NCBI RefSeq assembly: GCF_029953635.1
Contig: NZ_CP124543.1
Coordinates: 4,815,455-4,879,454, forward strand
Reading direction: 5' to 3'
DNA from: Halotia branconii CENA392
Lineage (GTDB): Bacteria; Cyanobacteriota; Cyanobacteriia; Cyanobacteriales; Nostocaceae
DNA length: 64,000 bases
How positions within the stretch are numbered: the stretch's first letter is position 1; each line of letters begins with the position of its first letter. The notes below the pieces were generated by a model. That model was not told where the DNA came from. It worked only from the letters and a program-made list of their open reading frames with translations, and did no database searches. Below, in pieces: positions 8,295 through 17,692 of this stretch. Both the position numbers and the translations under genes were made by a program.

Positions 8295-9221
8295 TTAGGA
8301 TATATCATCTAAAGGTTGAACATCGTGGAAATTTTTATAGTCGATATAGCGATTTCCATCAGGTGTATGGTGAATAATATCGACAAAACGACTATTCCAT
8401 AAAATATCATTAGCGCCATAAGTATGACGAGCATGAACTACTTGTGCAACTGTTTCATCGATACCACTCACAGAAACAATTAATAAAGCGCTTGTCTGAG
8501 TTAATGATTCTGGAGTCACTCCATACAAAGGACTAAACTCATCAATTACATGCATCACAGACCAAGTTAATGTAAAGCTAGGCGTTTGACTTCTGAGTAA
8601 TTTCAGGTCGTAAATTCGGCGCATGAATTGCCCTTCGGCAGTTACTTCATCGCGCATTAAATAAACCCTCATTTGTGCCTCTAAAATCATGTTCCGGCGC
8701 TTGTTAGCAGTGCGAAACATCAAAGTAGGTACTCCCTCGTGAGGTATAATCACTACAACTCGGCTAAACACTACGCGAGCAGTTGGTTTAGAAAACCTCG
8801 CAAATGCTAGTCCTGTCATCACAGCAATTCCCACCAAGCCAATCATCGCTTCAATTGTCACAACGACATTGGCGTAAGTTGTTTTCGGATACATTGCACC
8901 GTAGCCGATAGATGCTAGGGTTTGCACGCTAAAGAAAAAGACATCTAAAAACGAGCCAGGTTTAGCATTAGCAATACAATCTCCTCCTAGCCAATAAGCC
9001 ACAGCAAACAGGATATTAATAGTTACGTAAGAAATACAAATTAGACTGATAAAACCAACCCAAGGAATTGTCAGCAGCAAATGGTAAGGATCACGCCAGT
9101 AAGAGTACCATGCACCCATACCCATAATCTCAAATAATCCATTTTGATGGACTTTAATATGCACTCGTGGAATTGAATGCTGTTTTTGCTTTCGTAAAAA
9201 TTTCGGCAGTCGAAGTTTCAT
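8295..9221 (-). CDS. Inward-rectifier (KirBac-type) potassium channel
   Basis: The 308-aa protein has a short cytoplasmic N-terminus, a first membrane helix (about 46-78), a pore helix and selectivity filter T-L-A-S-I-G-Y-G with GYG at 106-108, a second membrane helix (about 117-143) and a C-terminal Kir immunoglobulin-like domain. Length and order match bacterial KirBac channels, which conduct K+ across the inner membrane and are gated by lipids. The gene ends only a few bases from MITE A and is divergent from the MFS gene at 9308, with an 86-bp shared promoter region. Confidence 0.9.
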   Translation of the reverse strand: MKLRLPKFLRKQKQHSIPRVHIKVHQNGLFEIMGMGAWYSYWRDPYHLLLTIPWVGFISLICISYVTINILFAVAYWLGGDCIANAKPGSFLDVFFFSVQTLASIGYGAMYPKTTYANVVVTIEAMIGLVGIAVMTGLAFARFSKPTARVVFSRVVVIIPHEGVPTLMFRTANKRRNMILEAQMRVYLMRDEVTAEGQFMRRIYDLKLLRSQTPSFTLTWSVMHVIDEFSPLYGVTPESLTQTSALLIVSVSGIDETVAQVVHARHTYGANDILWNSRFVDIIHHTPDGNRYIDYKNFHDVQPLDDIS

Positions 9222-9307
9222 TGAGAGTAGCCAAAAAAACGGCGAGTAGGTAGTATGACTAAAGCTGACTAATCGTTAACTCAAAACTTGGTGGTTATAA
9301 ATCGCTG

Positions 9308-10489
9308 ATGAATCGAAATTTTTGGATTACCGCCTTAATTGCTTTTATTAACTCCCTCAGTTTGACAATTTTAATTCCTATTATCTATCTTTATGGCAAA
9401 CGATTTGGCCTCAGTGATTTTCAGACTAGCTTGTTATTTTCGATTTACTCTGTAGCTCAATTTTTTGCCACGCCTGTAATTGGTAAACTTTCTGACCGTT
9501 TTGGGCGTAAACCTTTATTGATTATCAGTTTAGCTGGGACTGTAATTGCTAACTTGATCGCTGGAACTGCAACAACAGCAGGTCTTCTGTTCTTTGCACG
9601 ATTTTTAGATGGTATCACTGGCGGCAATGCTTCGGTGGCTCAGGCAATTATTTCAGATGTCACCACCTCCGAAAACCGAGCTAGAGGATTTGGGGTTTAC
9701 GGTGCAGCATTTGGTTTAGGTTTTGTATTAGGGCCAGCTACAAGTTTGCTAGCACAGCAGATTTCTTTGGGTGCGGCTTTTTTAGTTGCGGGTGCAGTTG
9801 CATTTGTAGGACTTTTAGTTACACTTTTCTTTTTACCTGAAACTCTGCAAAACAAAGCTGATAAAGCACAAAATATCTTTGACTTAGGTTTAGGTAATTT
9901 AATTAGCGGTTTAGCTATGCCAAAAGTTGGTGTACTTTTAATCATCAACTTTTTTATTGGCACTACGTTCACCATTTTTACCTATGCTTTTCAACCTTAC
10001 TTTATTAATGTGTTGGGTCAAAATAGCCAGACTTTGACGCTGATGTTTCTTTTGTTTGGAGTTTTGGGCGTAATTATGCAGACTTGGGGTGTTTCAATTC
10101 TCAGTAATAAATTTAATATAGTAAGTATATTATTTTTAGGTTTATTTATTCGCAGTTTATCGTTTGTTCTCATGCCAATTTGGCAAAATATTATTTATTT
10201 TGTGATAGTTGCAATATTATTTTCTCTCTTCAATTCTTTAGTTCAACCCATGATTAATACATTAATTTCTTTGAATGCTCAAGCAAAAGACCAAGGAACT
10301 GCTATGGGTTTAAACGCATCTTATTTAAGTATCTCTAATGGTGTTGGCCCCGTGATTGCGGGAACGCTGATTCATCAATCGCAGCCCATAACCTACGGCT
10401 ATCCTTTATATTTAGCCGGAATCCTGACTTTTTTAGTGTTATTTTTAGCGATCGCTAACCGCAAAAGATACGCGCCTCAATTACAATAA
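9308..10489 (+). CDS. MFS transporter, TetA-like drug/H+ antiporter family
   Basis: The 393-aa hydrophobic protein has the twelve-helix layout of the major facilitator superfamily. The loop 2-3 motif A is clear (GKLSDRFGRKPLLI, about residues 58-71), and an antiporter-type motif C with G-F-V-L-G-P follows in helix 5. These features put it with TetA-like proton-driven exporters. The substrate cannot be read from the sequence. It is convergent with the protease gene at 10664; the palindrome at 10544-10595 separates them. Confidence 0.85.
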   Translation: MNRNFWITALIAFINSLSLTILIPIIYLYGKRFGLSDFQTSLLFSIYSVAQFFATPVIGKLSDRFGRKPLLIISLAGTVIANLIAGTATTAGLLFFARFLDGITGGNASVAQAIISDVTTSENRARGFGVYGAAFGLGFVLGPATSLLAQQISLGAAFLVAGAVAFVGLLVTLFFLPETLQNKADKAQNIFDLGLGNLISGLAMPKVGVLLIINFFIGTTFTIFTYAFQPYFINVLGQNSQTLTLMFLLFGVLGVIMQTWGVSILSNKFNIVSILFLGLFIRSLSFVLMPIWQNIIYFVIVAILFSLFNSLVQPMINTLISLNAQAKDQGTAMGLNASYLSISNGVGPVIAGTLIHQSQPITYGYPLYLAGILTFLVLFLAIANRKRYAPQLQ

Positions 10490-10543
10490 ATAGAACTAGT
10501 CCTTTCAAGGTAACTTGTAAATCTTCTTTTCTGTCTCAGCGTT

Positions 10544-10595
10544 CTCAGCGCCTCTGCGGTTAAATAAATACTTATAAACCGCAGAGGACGCTGAG
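10544..10595. terminator. Bidirectional terminator-like palindrome
   Basis: CTCAGCGCCTCTGCGGTT (10544-10561) pairs with AACCGCAGAGGACGCTGAG (10577-10595) with one bulged base. It lies between two convergent genes, so it can serve both. The CCTCTGCGGTT motif is a dispersed repeat; related text occurs near 33043 and 49540. Confidence 0.7.
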
Positions 10596-10663
10596 GACAC
10601 AGAGAAATAAACGTTGTAGTTTAAATAACAAATATTACGGCGCAGGACTTCTAGCAAGAAAAC

Positions 10664-11344
10664 CTAAAATTCAGCATTTTTCACTAAACTCTGACAATCT
10701 TCTACTGAAGCACGTTCTCGCATGGCTTGGACTAAGGCTTCGTAACTAGACCGATTTTCTTGTAGCAAATTCTTCGCTTGCAGGGTATGAAAGCGCTGTT
10801 TTTGCTGACGAGTTGATTCCGACAAACCTAAAGCTGATAAGACTCTTGCTAACTTAGTTTTATCATCACCTCCACCTTCAGCATTTTCAAATACCAAAGT
10901 TTCCGCAGCAATTCCCGCCATCCAAATAGTGCAGTAACGATCTAACATTTGAGCGCTGATTGTACCTTTTTCTAGTTGAGATGCGAGTTCACCATCATCA
11001 AAAGTAACGCCACCTTGCCCAGGTTGTCCTTGTTTCCAGGCTTCCCAAGCGCTGAGGGTGTAGCCTGTGACAGGAATATCTAATAGATGAGCAACGAGAA
11101 AATGTCCCGCTTCATGGTGGATAATGCGATCGCGGTATTCAGGAGAAAACCTCGCAATCCAATCTAAAAAGATAGTACCTCCCTTACCTTGCAAACCAAA
11201 GTTATCTAATGTGGCTATGCCCAAAATAGTGAAGGTAGCAAGGGCTGGCACTGTCGGGGATAAGTTGATTAATGGCCCTAACAGTACTGATAGAGTCATG
11301 AGAAATATCGATATGGCGACTAAATTTAGGGCAGTTTGGCTCAT
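10664..11344 (-). CDS. M41-type (FtsH-like) membrane metalloprotease without AAA domain
   Basis: The 226-aa protein has two N-terminal hydrophobic segments (about 5-27 and 32-47), then the zinc-binding motif H-E-A-G-H at residues 77-81 in the context I-I-H-H-E-A-G-H-F-L-V-A-H-L-L. A helical C-terminal part includes A-G-I-A-A-E-T-L and G-G-G-D-D-K-T-K. These are features of the FtsH protease domain. The AAA ATPase module of FtsH is absent, so it is one of the ATP-independent M41-like proteins common in cyanobacteria and plastids. The substrate is unknown. Confidence 0.85.
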   Translation of the reverse strand: MSQTALNLVAISIFLMTLSVLLGPLINLSPTVPALATFTILGIATLDNFGLQGKGGTIFLDWIARFSPEYRDRIIHHEAGHFLVAHLLDIPVTGYTLSAWEAWKQGQPGQGGVTFDDGELASQLEKGTISAQMLDRYCTIWMAGIAAETLVFENAEGGGDDKTKLARVLSALGLSESTRQQKQRFHTLQAKNLLQENRSSYEALVQAMRERASVEDCQSLVKNAEF

Positions 11345-11649
11345 TATGAGTTTGTTAAATCTAGCTTAATATTTCTTTATTATGAAGCAAGATTCGCTTT
11401 AAGGGAAATGGGACTACATAATGAGTTGACAAGAGTGAGTGATTTAGTACACCTCATTGTGGGTTCCGAAATCAAGGAGAAACGAACCGCTAAGGACATA
11501 GCGAAAAGTTGTCATAGCGTAGCGGTAGCGAGTCTGCGAACGTCGGAGGGTTTCCCTCCGTAACAAACTTTTCAAGACAAAGAACACTAAGTTAAGAAGG
11601 TTTTAGATAGTTCTTGTGTAAGTCTTAATCAAGTAGAATAATGACTTCA
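11345..11649. other. Intergenic region with dispersed repeat
   Basis: No supported gene is present; an open frame here (11336-11563) has no ribosome site or family resemblance. Near 11515-11560 lies the dispersed repeat AGCGTAGCGGTAGCGAGTC, followed by GGAGGGTTTCCCTCC, which can form a short hairpin. A related copy in the opposite direction occurs at about 23412-23443 between pstA and pstB. Confidence 0.5.
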
Positions 11650-11868
11650 CTATTCATCCAGAGACTGGCGCAATACTGTAATGACATCTTCAGCTGACTG
11701 GTGTTGAAATTTGCCTGTTCGGAAATCAGCTAAGGTTTGTTGAGCATCCGTAGCCATTTCTGCACGACGACTCTCGTGGTGACGATTTTGCAGAATCTCG
11801 ATCAGCATTTCCTGCTGTTCGTAAGGCAGTAGCAAAGCACTTTCTAGGACTTGATTGAGGGTAGTCAT
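11650..11868 (-). CDS. Small antitoxin-like protein, 72 aa, without adjacent toxin
   Basis: The product starts MTTLNQVLESALLLPYEQQE and continues M-L-I-E-I-L-Q-N-R. This N-terminal pattern (leucine-rich helix, L-P-x-E-x-Q-x-x-L-x-E-x-L) is typical of antitoxins paired with RelE/ParE-type toxins in cyanobacteria. The expected toxin would start near its 3' end at 11650, but the next 300 bases hold no such gene. It is therefore an orphan antitoxin, or acts on a toxin elsewhere. No DNA-binding domain is obvious. Confidence 0.6.
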   Translation of the reverse strand: MTTLNQVLESALLLPYEQQEMLIEILQNRHHESRRAEMATDAQQTLADFRTGKFQHQSAEDVITVLRQSLDE

Positions 11869-11934
11869 AGAATTAGGCCGTCAACTCTGAGGTTAAAGTA
11901 ATTTAAGTTTACGAAGTTGAGTAAATTTTAGCGC

Positions 11935-12093
11935 TCAAATATTCTGACTAAAAATTATTTCTAGTTCGTTCTGTATCTGCTCAAGTTCTTGGCGTTTGTG
12001 GCAAATCCGCGCTTTGTCAGCCTCATGTTGTTCTAGCGTCTCGTTGTGAGTTTTTTCATGCTGTTCTAGGAGATTTTCGTAAAGTGCGATCGC
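11935..12093 (-). pseudogene. Short coiled-coil gene remnant
   Basis: A 53-codon minus-strand frame runs from a stop codon at 12096-12094 to TGA at 11937-11935 with no start codon. The translation is strongly heptad-like (N-L-L-E-Q-H-E-K-T-H-N-E-T-L-E-Q-H-E-A-D, then R-Q-E-L-E-Q-I-Q-N-E-L-E). It looks like the C-terminal end of a lost gene rather than an active gene. The family is not recognisable. Confidence 0.35.
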
Positions 12094-12141
12094 TTAAATT
12101 GACTTAAAATTGTAAATTATAGTGAATAACAGCAAATAATT

Positions 12142-12363
12142 ATGCATCCCATATTAAAGGTTGATATTTCAGAATTAAGTGTATCCGAGCGAATACAACT
12201 TGCAGAGGATTTATGGGATAGCATTTTGACTGATACTAATGCAGTTTCTCTGAGGGAGGAGCAAAAGCAAGAACTGGATAAACGTTTAGAAATACATCGT
12301 CAAAACCCAAAGCAGGGTTCGTCCTGGGAAGAAGTTAAGCAGAGACTGGGTTTTTCTGAATAA
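12142..12363 (+). CDS. Addiction-module antitoxin (RelE/ParE-associated type), 73 aa
   Basis: The product has the core I-S-E-L-S-V-S-E-R-I-Q-L-A-E-D-L-W-D-S-I (about residues 9-28). It ends with W-E-E-V-K-Q-R-L-G near the C-terminus, the hallmark of the TIGR02574-type putative addiction-module component. Such genes normally overlap a ParE/RelE toxin directly downstream. Here the next gene, 43 bp away, is another antitoxin belonging to a PIN toxin, so the cognate toxin is absent or distant. Confidence 0.7.
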   Translation: MHPILKVDISELSVSERIQLAEDLWDSILTDTNAVSLREEQKQELDKRLEIHRQNPKQGSSWEEVKQRLGFSE

Positions 12364-12406
12364 TTTACTAGTTAATTATTAGCCTAAAAGCGATGATATT
12401 TAAGCC

Positions 12407-12712
12407 ATGAACAGTCAATCAAAATCTATTATGAGTAATTTAGAACAAGCCCATAGTCAGGATATTGAAACAATTACTCGTTTGTTAGCGAAGATTTCCA
12501 ACCGTAGTCCATTAGAGATTAAGCCTCACTTGAACACCATGCTTGAGCAGCTGGTGCAATCATCAACAGAACCCCCTTTCTATGAAACCGCAACAGCAGA
12601 GGAGTGGGTAACAGCTTTCCGGGAATGGGCAGCAAGTCACCACCATGAGACACCTCCCCTTTCTGACTATGCGGTCAGCCGATCAAGTATGTATGAGGAC
12701 GAGAGGCTCTAG
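12407..12712 (+). CDS. Antitoxin of a PIN-domain toxin-antitoxin pair, 101 aa
   Basis: This acidic, helical 101-aa protein has no recognisable catalytic motif. Its TAG stop (12710-12712) overlaps the GTG start of the PIN toxin at 12712 by one base, the tight coupling expected of a VapB-like antitoxin. A second ATG eleven codons in (12431) is a possible alternative start. By analogy with VapBC it would bind and neutralise the toxin and repress the shared promoter. The antitoxin role is inferred from position. Confidence 0.7.
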   Translation: MNSQSKSIMSNLEQAHSQDIETITRLLAKISNRSPLEIKPHLNTMLEQLVQSSTEPPFYETATAEEWVTAFREWAASHHHETPPLSDYAVSRSSMYEDERL

Positions 12713-13155
12713 TGGCTTATCTGCTCGACACCAATGTTCTGCTGCGGAGCGCAGACCCTAACCACCCAATGTACAACTCGGCGACCAATGCAACTTCCTT
12801 GCTGCGGAATCAGGGGGAAACACTCTGCATCGTACCGCAGAATCTCATCGAGTTTTGGAACGTGTATACCCGTCCAGCTAATAAAAATGGGCTAGGTCAT
12901 ACTGCCTCTGAAGCCTCTGAAGAAATCAGACGGCTGAAGGCTTTCTTTACTTTTCTGACGGATACCGCAAGCATTTACAACGAGTGGGAGCGACTTGCCA
13001 TGCAGTATCAAGTAAAAGGGGTCAATGTCCACGATGCTCGACTGGTTGCAGCAATGCTGGTGCATGGGTTAACCCATATCCTTACATTTAATATTAGTGA
13101 TTTTGCCCGTTACTCAGAAATTATTGCTGTTAATCCAACTGCGATCGCACCTTAG
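12712..13155 (+). CDS. vapC: PIN-domain ribonuclease toxin (VapC family)
   Basis: The 147-aa protein has the PIN acidic residues in order: L-L-D-T-N-V-L-L-R (D6), N-L-I-E-F-W, V-N-V-H-D-A-R-L-V-A and F-N-I-S-D-F-A-R-Y. These bind the divalent metal used for RNA cleavage. It starts with GTG, which overlaps the stop of the upstream antitoxin by one base and argues for translational coupling. The pair looks intact. The RNA target cannot be inferred. Confidence 0.85.
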   Translation: MAYLLDTNVLLRSADPNHPMYNSATNATSLLRNQGETLCIVPQNLIEFWNVYTRPANKNGLGHTASEASEEIRRLKAFFTFLTDTASIYNEWERLAMQYQVKGVNVHDARLVAAMLVHGLTHILTFNISDFARYSEIIAVNPTAIAP

Positions 13156-13224
13156 TTCTCTTATTTAACTTGATTGTATCGTTGCGATCGCGCCTACTAA
13201 ACCAAGCTTTTTTCTTAAAAATAC

Positions 13225-14856
13225 TTATAAAACTTTTTTAATCACTGATTTTTGAGTTACAGGAATTTCAATAACCATTTCTGTACCTTGTCCAATTTTA
13301 GAATTACAATATAACTTTCCAGAATGTCTATTAGTGATAATTTGATAACTAACTGATAATCCTAAACCTGTGCCTTTACCTACAGTTTTAGTAGTGAAAA
13401 AGGGGTCAAATATTTTGTGTTTGATAGATTCATCAATACCAGTGCCGTTGTCAATAACGTGAAGTCCTATCCATGATTGGGAAATTACTTCAGTCCGAAT
13501 ACAAAGATTGCTGATGTGATTACTTTTTTGCTCAATCATGCACTGCAAATATCGTTCTTCTAAAGCATCTATTGCATTACTCAAAATATTCAGAATCACT
13601 TGATTAAGTTCACTAGAATAACACTCGACTAATGGCAGCACAGCATAATCTTTAACAAGGCAAATTTTACACTGATTATGATTCGATTGTAATCGATATT
13701 GTAACATCAACAATATACTATCAATACTTTCATGGATATCAACTTCTTTAAGTTCGGCCTCATCTAAACGCGAAAAAGTCCGTAGCGATTTAACTATTTT
13801 CTCAATCCTATTTACACCCTGCATCATCGAACCAATAACTTGAGTATAATCTTGGCGCACAAAATCTAAATCTATATTTTTAATTGCTATTTGAATTTCT
13901 TTAGGGGGAGTAGAATAATGCTGCTGATAGATGTCTATTAACTTAAATAAGTCTTGTATAAAAGTTTGCGTGTGTTTTATATTACCCAAAATAAAATTTA
14001 GCGGGTTGTTAACTTCATGGGCAATACCAGCTACCATTTGACCTAAAGAAGACATTTTTTCTGCATGAATCAATTGTGTTTGAGTTTGTTGCAGCTTTTT
14101 AACAGTTTGTTTAAGTTGAATATTTTTATCGCTTAATTCTTGTGTTCGCTGTTTAACTCGTAATTCTAACTCTTGATTAGCTTTCATTAAAGCATGTTGT
14201 GCAATTTGTCGAGCTTTTAAATACTTTTGTAGTAAGCGTAGTACAATGATCCATAAAGGAATGAGTAAGATTAAACTTATTACAGCAAAAGCAATAGAAA
14301 AAAACATCTGTTTACGGTATAACGTAATATCCTCTTGTAATTCTTTTGATATATAATATTTACTAGTCTCAATACCTGCCCCTAATTTAGTTTTCTCTGT
14401 TTCATATTGAACACTAGATAATAAAATTTGGGCTTCTGATTTTTTTCCTTGTTCGACTAATACAAAAGATTCTTCTTCCATTTTGACTAATTTTTGATTA
14501 GCAATATCAATTGTTTTAACACGTTCAGTTAAAAAACGATGTTGCGCTAATTTTCTAAATTTGTTCAGTTCTAAATCTAATTCTGAGCCAAATAATGTAT
14601 ATCTTTGTTTCCACTTTACCTCACCTGTATTTGCATACATTTTTGCTGACATAGTGAGTACTTCATCTAGGTAAATAATTCTTTCAGTTAATGAGTTTAA
14701 TGGCATTTCATGCTGGATTAAATAATCAAATTGCTGGTATTCTTGTTTTGTTATCCAAGTTACAGGGAGAAATAAGAAAATAGTCAAGACAACTGTTGCC
14801 ACTACAATTGATGTTGGACGAAATATATTCATAAAAACAAAAAATGCTAAGTACAC
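13225..14856 (-). CDS. Membrane sensor histidine kinase
   Basis: The 543-aa protein has an N-terminal membrane helix (about 13-33), an extracytoplasmic helical sensor region (about 35-180), a second membrane helix (about 182-207) and a coiled coil. A HisKA dimerisation domain has the phospho-acceptor in G-I-A-H-E-V-N-N-P-L (His280). A HATPase_c domain follows with N-A-I-D-A-L, D-N-G-T-G-I, F-F-T-T-K and G-T-G-L-G-L-S boxes. A second Met at codon 9 could be the start. No response regulator lies nearby, so its partner is unknown. Confidence 0.9.
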   Translation of the reverse strand: MYLAFFVFMNIFRPTSIVVATVVLTIFLFLPVTWITKQEYQQFDYLIQHEMPLNSLTERIIYLDEVLTMSAKMYANTGEVKWKQRYTLFGSELDLELNKFRKLAQHRFLTERVKTIDIANQKLVKMEEESFVLVEQGKKSEAQILLSSVQYETEKTKLGAGIETSKYYISKELQEDITLYRKQMFFSIAFAVISLILLIPLWIIVLRLLQKYLKARQIAQHALMKANQELELRVKQRTQELSDKNIQLKQTVKKLQQTQTQLIHAEKMSSLGQMVAGIAHEVNNPLNFILGNIKHTQTFIQDLFKLIDIYQQHYSTPPKEIQIAIKNIDLDFVRQDYTQVIGSMMQGVNRIEKIVKSLRTFSRLDEAELKEVDIHESIDSILLMLQYRLQSNHNQCKICLVKDYAVLPLVECYSSELNQVILNILSNAIDALEERYLQCMIEQKSNHISNLCIRTEVISQSWIGLHVIDNGTGIDESIKHKIFDPFFTTKTVGKGTGLGLSVSYQIITNRHSGKLYCNSKIGQGTEMVIEIPVTQKSVIKKVL

Positions 14857-15036
14857 TTAAGTAAAATATCACAGTATTCTGTAGTAAAAGATCAGTAAAA
14901 ATATTGAGAATACAAGAATTGATTGTTGATGCTTCAAAACTATTCGTAATAATAAGAAAATATATCCACTGCCAACGTCAAGCTGAGGTCAAAAATTACC
15001 AAAGGGCAGTGCTAAAACTCCAACTCTCAACACAGT

Positions 15037-17367
15037 ATGTCAGAACAACAGCAGTGGAAAATCACAGCAACAGAACAACCACCCAATTGGTTCATCGAAG
15101 CGGTGAAACAGCACACACCAGCATCAAGTGGACTACATGCAGCACAATTGTTGTGGCAACGCAAAATTAAAGATCATCAACAATTAGCAGCTTTTATCAA
15201 CCATAAAGCTTATCAAACGGCGAGTCCTTTTGAATTTGGGCAAGAAATGCATCTAGCAGTAGCTAGACTGCAACAAGCACGTCATGCGGGTGAAAAAATT
15301 GCTATTTGGGGAGACTTTGATGCTGATGGTATTACTGCTACATCTGTGTTGTGGGATGGTTTAGGACTATTTTTCGCTCAAAATACTCAGTTAACTTTTT
15401 ATATTCCCAATCGGCTGAAAGAATCTCACGGACTCAACCATCAAGGTATTGACAATTTAGCTCAACAAGATTGTAAGTTAATTGTTACTTGTGATACGGG
15501 TAGCACCAATATTAATGAAATTATTTATGCTAAAGAACTAGGTATAGATGTCATAGTCACAGACCACCACACTTTACCTGAAGAACGCCCAGCAGTGGCA
15601 GCAATTATTAATCCTCGTTATTTGCCAAGTGAACATCAGCTATTTCATCTTTCTGGGGTAGCGGTGGCTTACAAATTAATAGAAGCCTTATATCAAACTT
15701 TGCCTGATGTTCCCAAACATCCATTAACAGATTTATTAGATTTAGTGGCTATAGGTTTAATTGCTGATTTGGTGCAGCTAAGTGGAGATTGTCGTTATTT
15801 AGCGCAAGTAGGAATCCAACGACTGCAAGCCGACTTTAAACAACCACCAGCAGCACGACGACGACCAGGAGTAGGGCGATTATTAGAATTGTGCCAGAAA
15901 AGCGGCGATCGCCCCACAGATATTTCCTTCGGTTTAGGGCCACGCATTAATGCCGTCAGCCGCATTCAAGGTGATGCTAGTTTCTGCGTGGAATTATTAA
16001 CTAGCCGAGATATTCAACGTTGTCACGAACTAGCCGAAGTCACAGAACTTGCCAACGCCCGCAGGAAGTCTTTACAAAAAGATGTGCAAGCACAAGTAGG
16101 ACAAAAACTCACTCAATTAGATTTATCCACCACTAGCGTTATTGTTTTAGAAGATGCCCAATGGCCAGCAGGTGTGTTAGGTTTAGTCGCCGGACAAATA
16201 GCACAAGAAACAGGCCGCCCCACCATCTTATTAAGCACAGAAGACACTACTAGCCCCCAGCCCCTAGCCCCTAGTCCCTCTTTTTTAGCCCGTGGTTCTG
16301 CCCGTTCAATAAATTCCGTCGATTTATACCAATTGGTGAAAGAACAAGCACATCTATTACATCGCTTTGGCGGACACCCCTTTGCAGCGGGTTTGAGTTT
16401 GCCAATAGAGAATATTCCTTTATTTACAGCGGCGGTTAATCAGCAGTTACGACAATCTTTAGGCGGCACAACTCTCACGCCCACAGTGCAAGCAGATTTA
16501 ACGGTGACAGTTGCAGACTTGGGCAAAGAGTTATTTTTGGAACTGAAACTTTTAGAACCTTGTGGGATGGGAAATCCTGTCCCGAAACTATTAATTCAAA
16601 ACTGCTGGTTTGACAATGCTTGGCATCGCAATCAACAAGATTCGCAAGGGAAGAAAGTACAATATATTAAAACCGACTTTGATATTCGAGATGATTCTAG
16701 TAGAAGTCCTTTTCCTGGTATTTGGTGGGGACACTATAAAGATGAATTACCGATAGGACGATGTGATTGTATCGCCGAACTCGACTACAACACCTTCAAA
16801 AAACGCTATGAAATTAGATTAATTGCTGTGCGTCCTGCTGCTAACTTAGAACTGACAACTCAGCAATCGACATCTATATTAGACTGGCGAAATCAAAAAG
16901 ATTCAACACTCAGCCTTAATAAATCAGTATTAACTATTCAAGATTGTCCCACAAACTGGGATGATTTACGCGCTTGGTGGAAGCGATCGCTTTATCATCA
17001 ACAACAATTAGCGATCGCTTGGTCTAAACCCAACCATCAACCACCTAACGAAATTTGGCTAACTTTAGTTGGGATTGCTAAATATCTCAATCGTACCAAT
17101 CATACAGTTACCCGCGTTCAACTTTTACAAAAACTTGGCATTCGTGACCAAACTTTATTTTTAGGATTCAAAGCTTTAAAATATTTGGGATTCACAGTTA
17201 AATTACAAGACCATGATTTACGCATCAACCACAATCCCAAAAATATATCTACAACCTTAGCTGATAATGCTGCCGCCAAATTTTTAGCTGCCATCAGTGA
17301 AGAACAATTTCAGCGAAAGTATTTTGCAGAAGTGCCTTTATCTACTATTGCCGTGATGATTAAGTAA
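15037..17367 (+). CDS. recJ: Single-stranded-DNA-specific 5'-3' exonuclease RecJ
   Basis: The 776-aa protein has the DHH phosphoesterase motifs W-G-D-F-D-A-D-G, then T-D-H-H-T-L-P (D176-H178). The DHHA1 part has G-G-H-P-F-A-A-G-L-S, and an OB-like C-terminal region follows. RecJ degrades 5' ends of single strands in recombinational and mismatch repair. Compared with the family, a proline-rich stretch S-P-Q-P-L-A-P-S-P-S-F (about residues 407-417) looks inserted just before the R-G-S-A-R-S motif. It is encoded by a CCCCTAGCCCCTAG-type repeat like that near 60219. The extra C-terminal part (about 630-776) is typical of long cyanobacterial RecJ. Confidence 0.9.
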   Translation: MSEQQQWKITATEQPPNWFIEAVKQHTPASSGLHAAQLLWQRKIKDHQQLAAFINHKAYQTASPFEFGQEMHLAVARLQQARHAGEKIAIWGDFDADGITATSVLWDGLGLFFAQNTQLTFYIPNRLKESHGLNHQGIDNLAQQDCKLIVTCDTGSTNINEIIYAKELGIDVIVTDHHTLPEERPAVAAIINPRYLPSEHQLFHLSGVAVAYKLIEALYQTLPDVPKHPLTDLLDLVAIGLIADLVQLSGDCRYLAQVGIQRLQADFKQPPAARRRPGVGRLLELCQKSGDRPTDISFGLGPRINAVSRIQGDASFCVELLTSRDIQRCHELAEVTELANARRKSLQKDVQAQVGQKLTQLDLSTTSVIVLEDAQWPAGVLGLVAGQIAQETGRPTILLSTEDTTSPQPLAPSPSFLARGSARSINSVDLYQLVKEQAHLLHRFGGHPFAAGLSLPIENIPLFTAAVNQQLRQSLGGTTLTPTVQADLTVTVADLGKELFLELKLLEPCGMGNPVPKLLIQNCWFDNAWHRNQQDSQGKKVQYIKTDFDIRDDSSRSPFPGIWWGHYKDELPIGRCDCIAELDYNTFKKRYEIRLIAVRPAANLELTTQQSTSILDWRNQKDSTLSLNKSVLTIQDCPTNWDDLRAWWKRSLYHQQQLAIAWSKPNHQPPNEIWLTLVGIAKYLNRTNHTVTRVQLLQKLGIRDQTLFLGFKALKYLGFTVKLQDHDLRINHNPKNISTTLADNAAAKFLAAISEEQFQRKYFAEVPLSTIAVMIK

Positions 17368-17692
17368 GTCGGCGAGAACAAATCAAACTAATGCGGTATA
17401 AATTGAGATTATTTACAAAGGCTTAAGATATATTCTTTGCGTCTTTGCGCGGCAGTCGCTACCCTGCGGGAAGCCGCAGAAGCGTCTACAAGTCGGGAAA
17501 CCCGCCCACGGCGCTGTCTCCCCAACGCGCTGCCTTGCCTTTGCGTGTTAGCGAAGCCCGATAAAAATCATCCCGAAATTCAGCAAAGATATTTCATGTC
17601 TATGCTTGTAGTCAAAATCTACCACACATAAAGTAAAACTATGCCAAAAATCGCTGCTACTCTACTTTTAGTTGATAGATAAAATCAAAGCT
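17368..17692. other. Intergenic region with palindromic dispersed repeat
   Basis: No gene is supported. At about 17446-17552 lies a GC-rich mosaic (CCCTGCGGGAAGCCGC, GTCGGGAAACCCGCC, GGCGCTGTCTCC) that can fold into several short hairpins and resembles dispersed repeats of Nostocales genomes. The frame at 17437-17631 is an artefact of this repeat. Confidence 0.5.

Noticed and set aside
17437..17631. 64-codon frame in the hyuA upstream region
   Set aside because: It is the translation of a GC-rich dispersed repeat with several hairpins.
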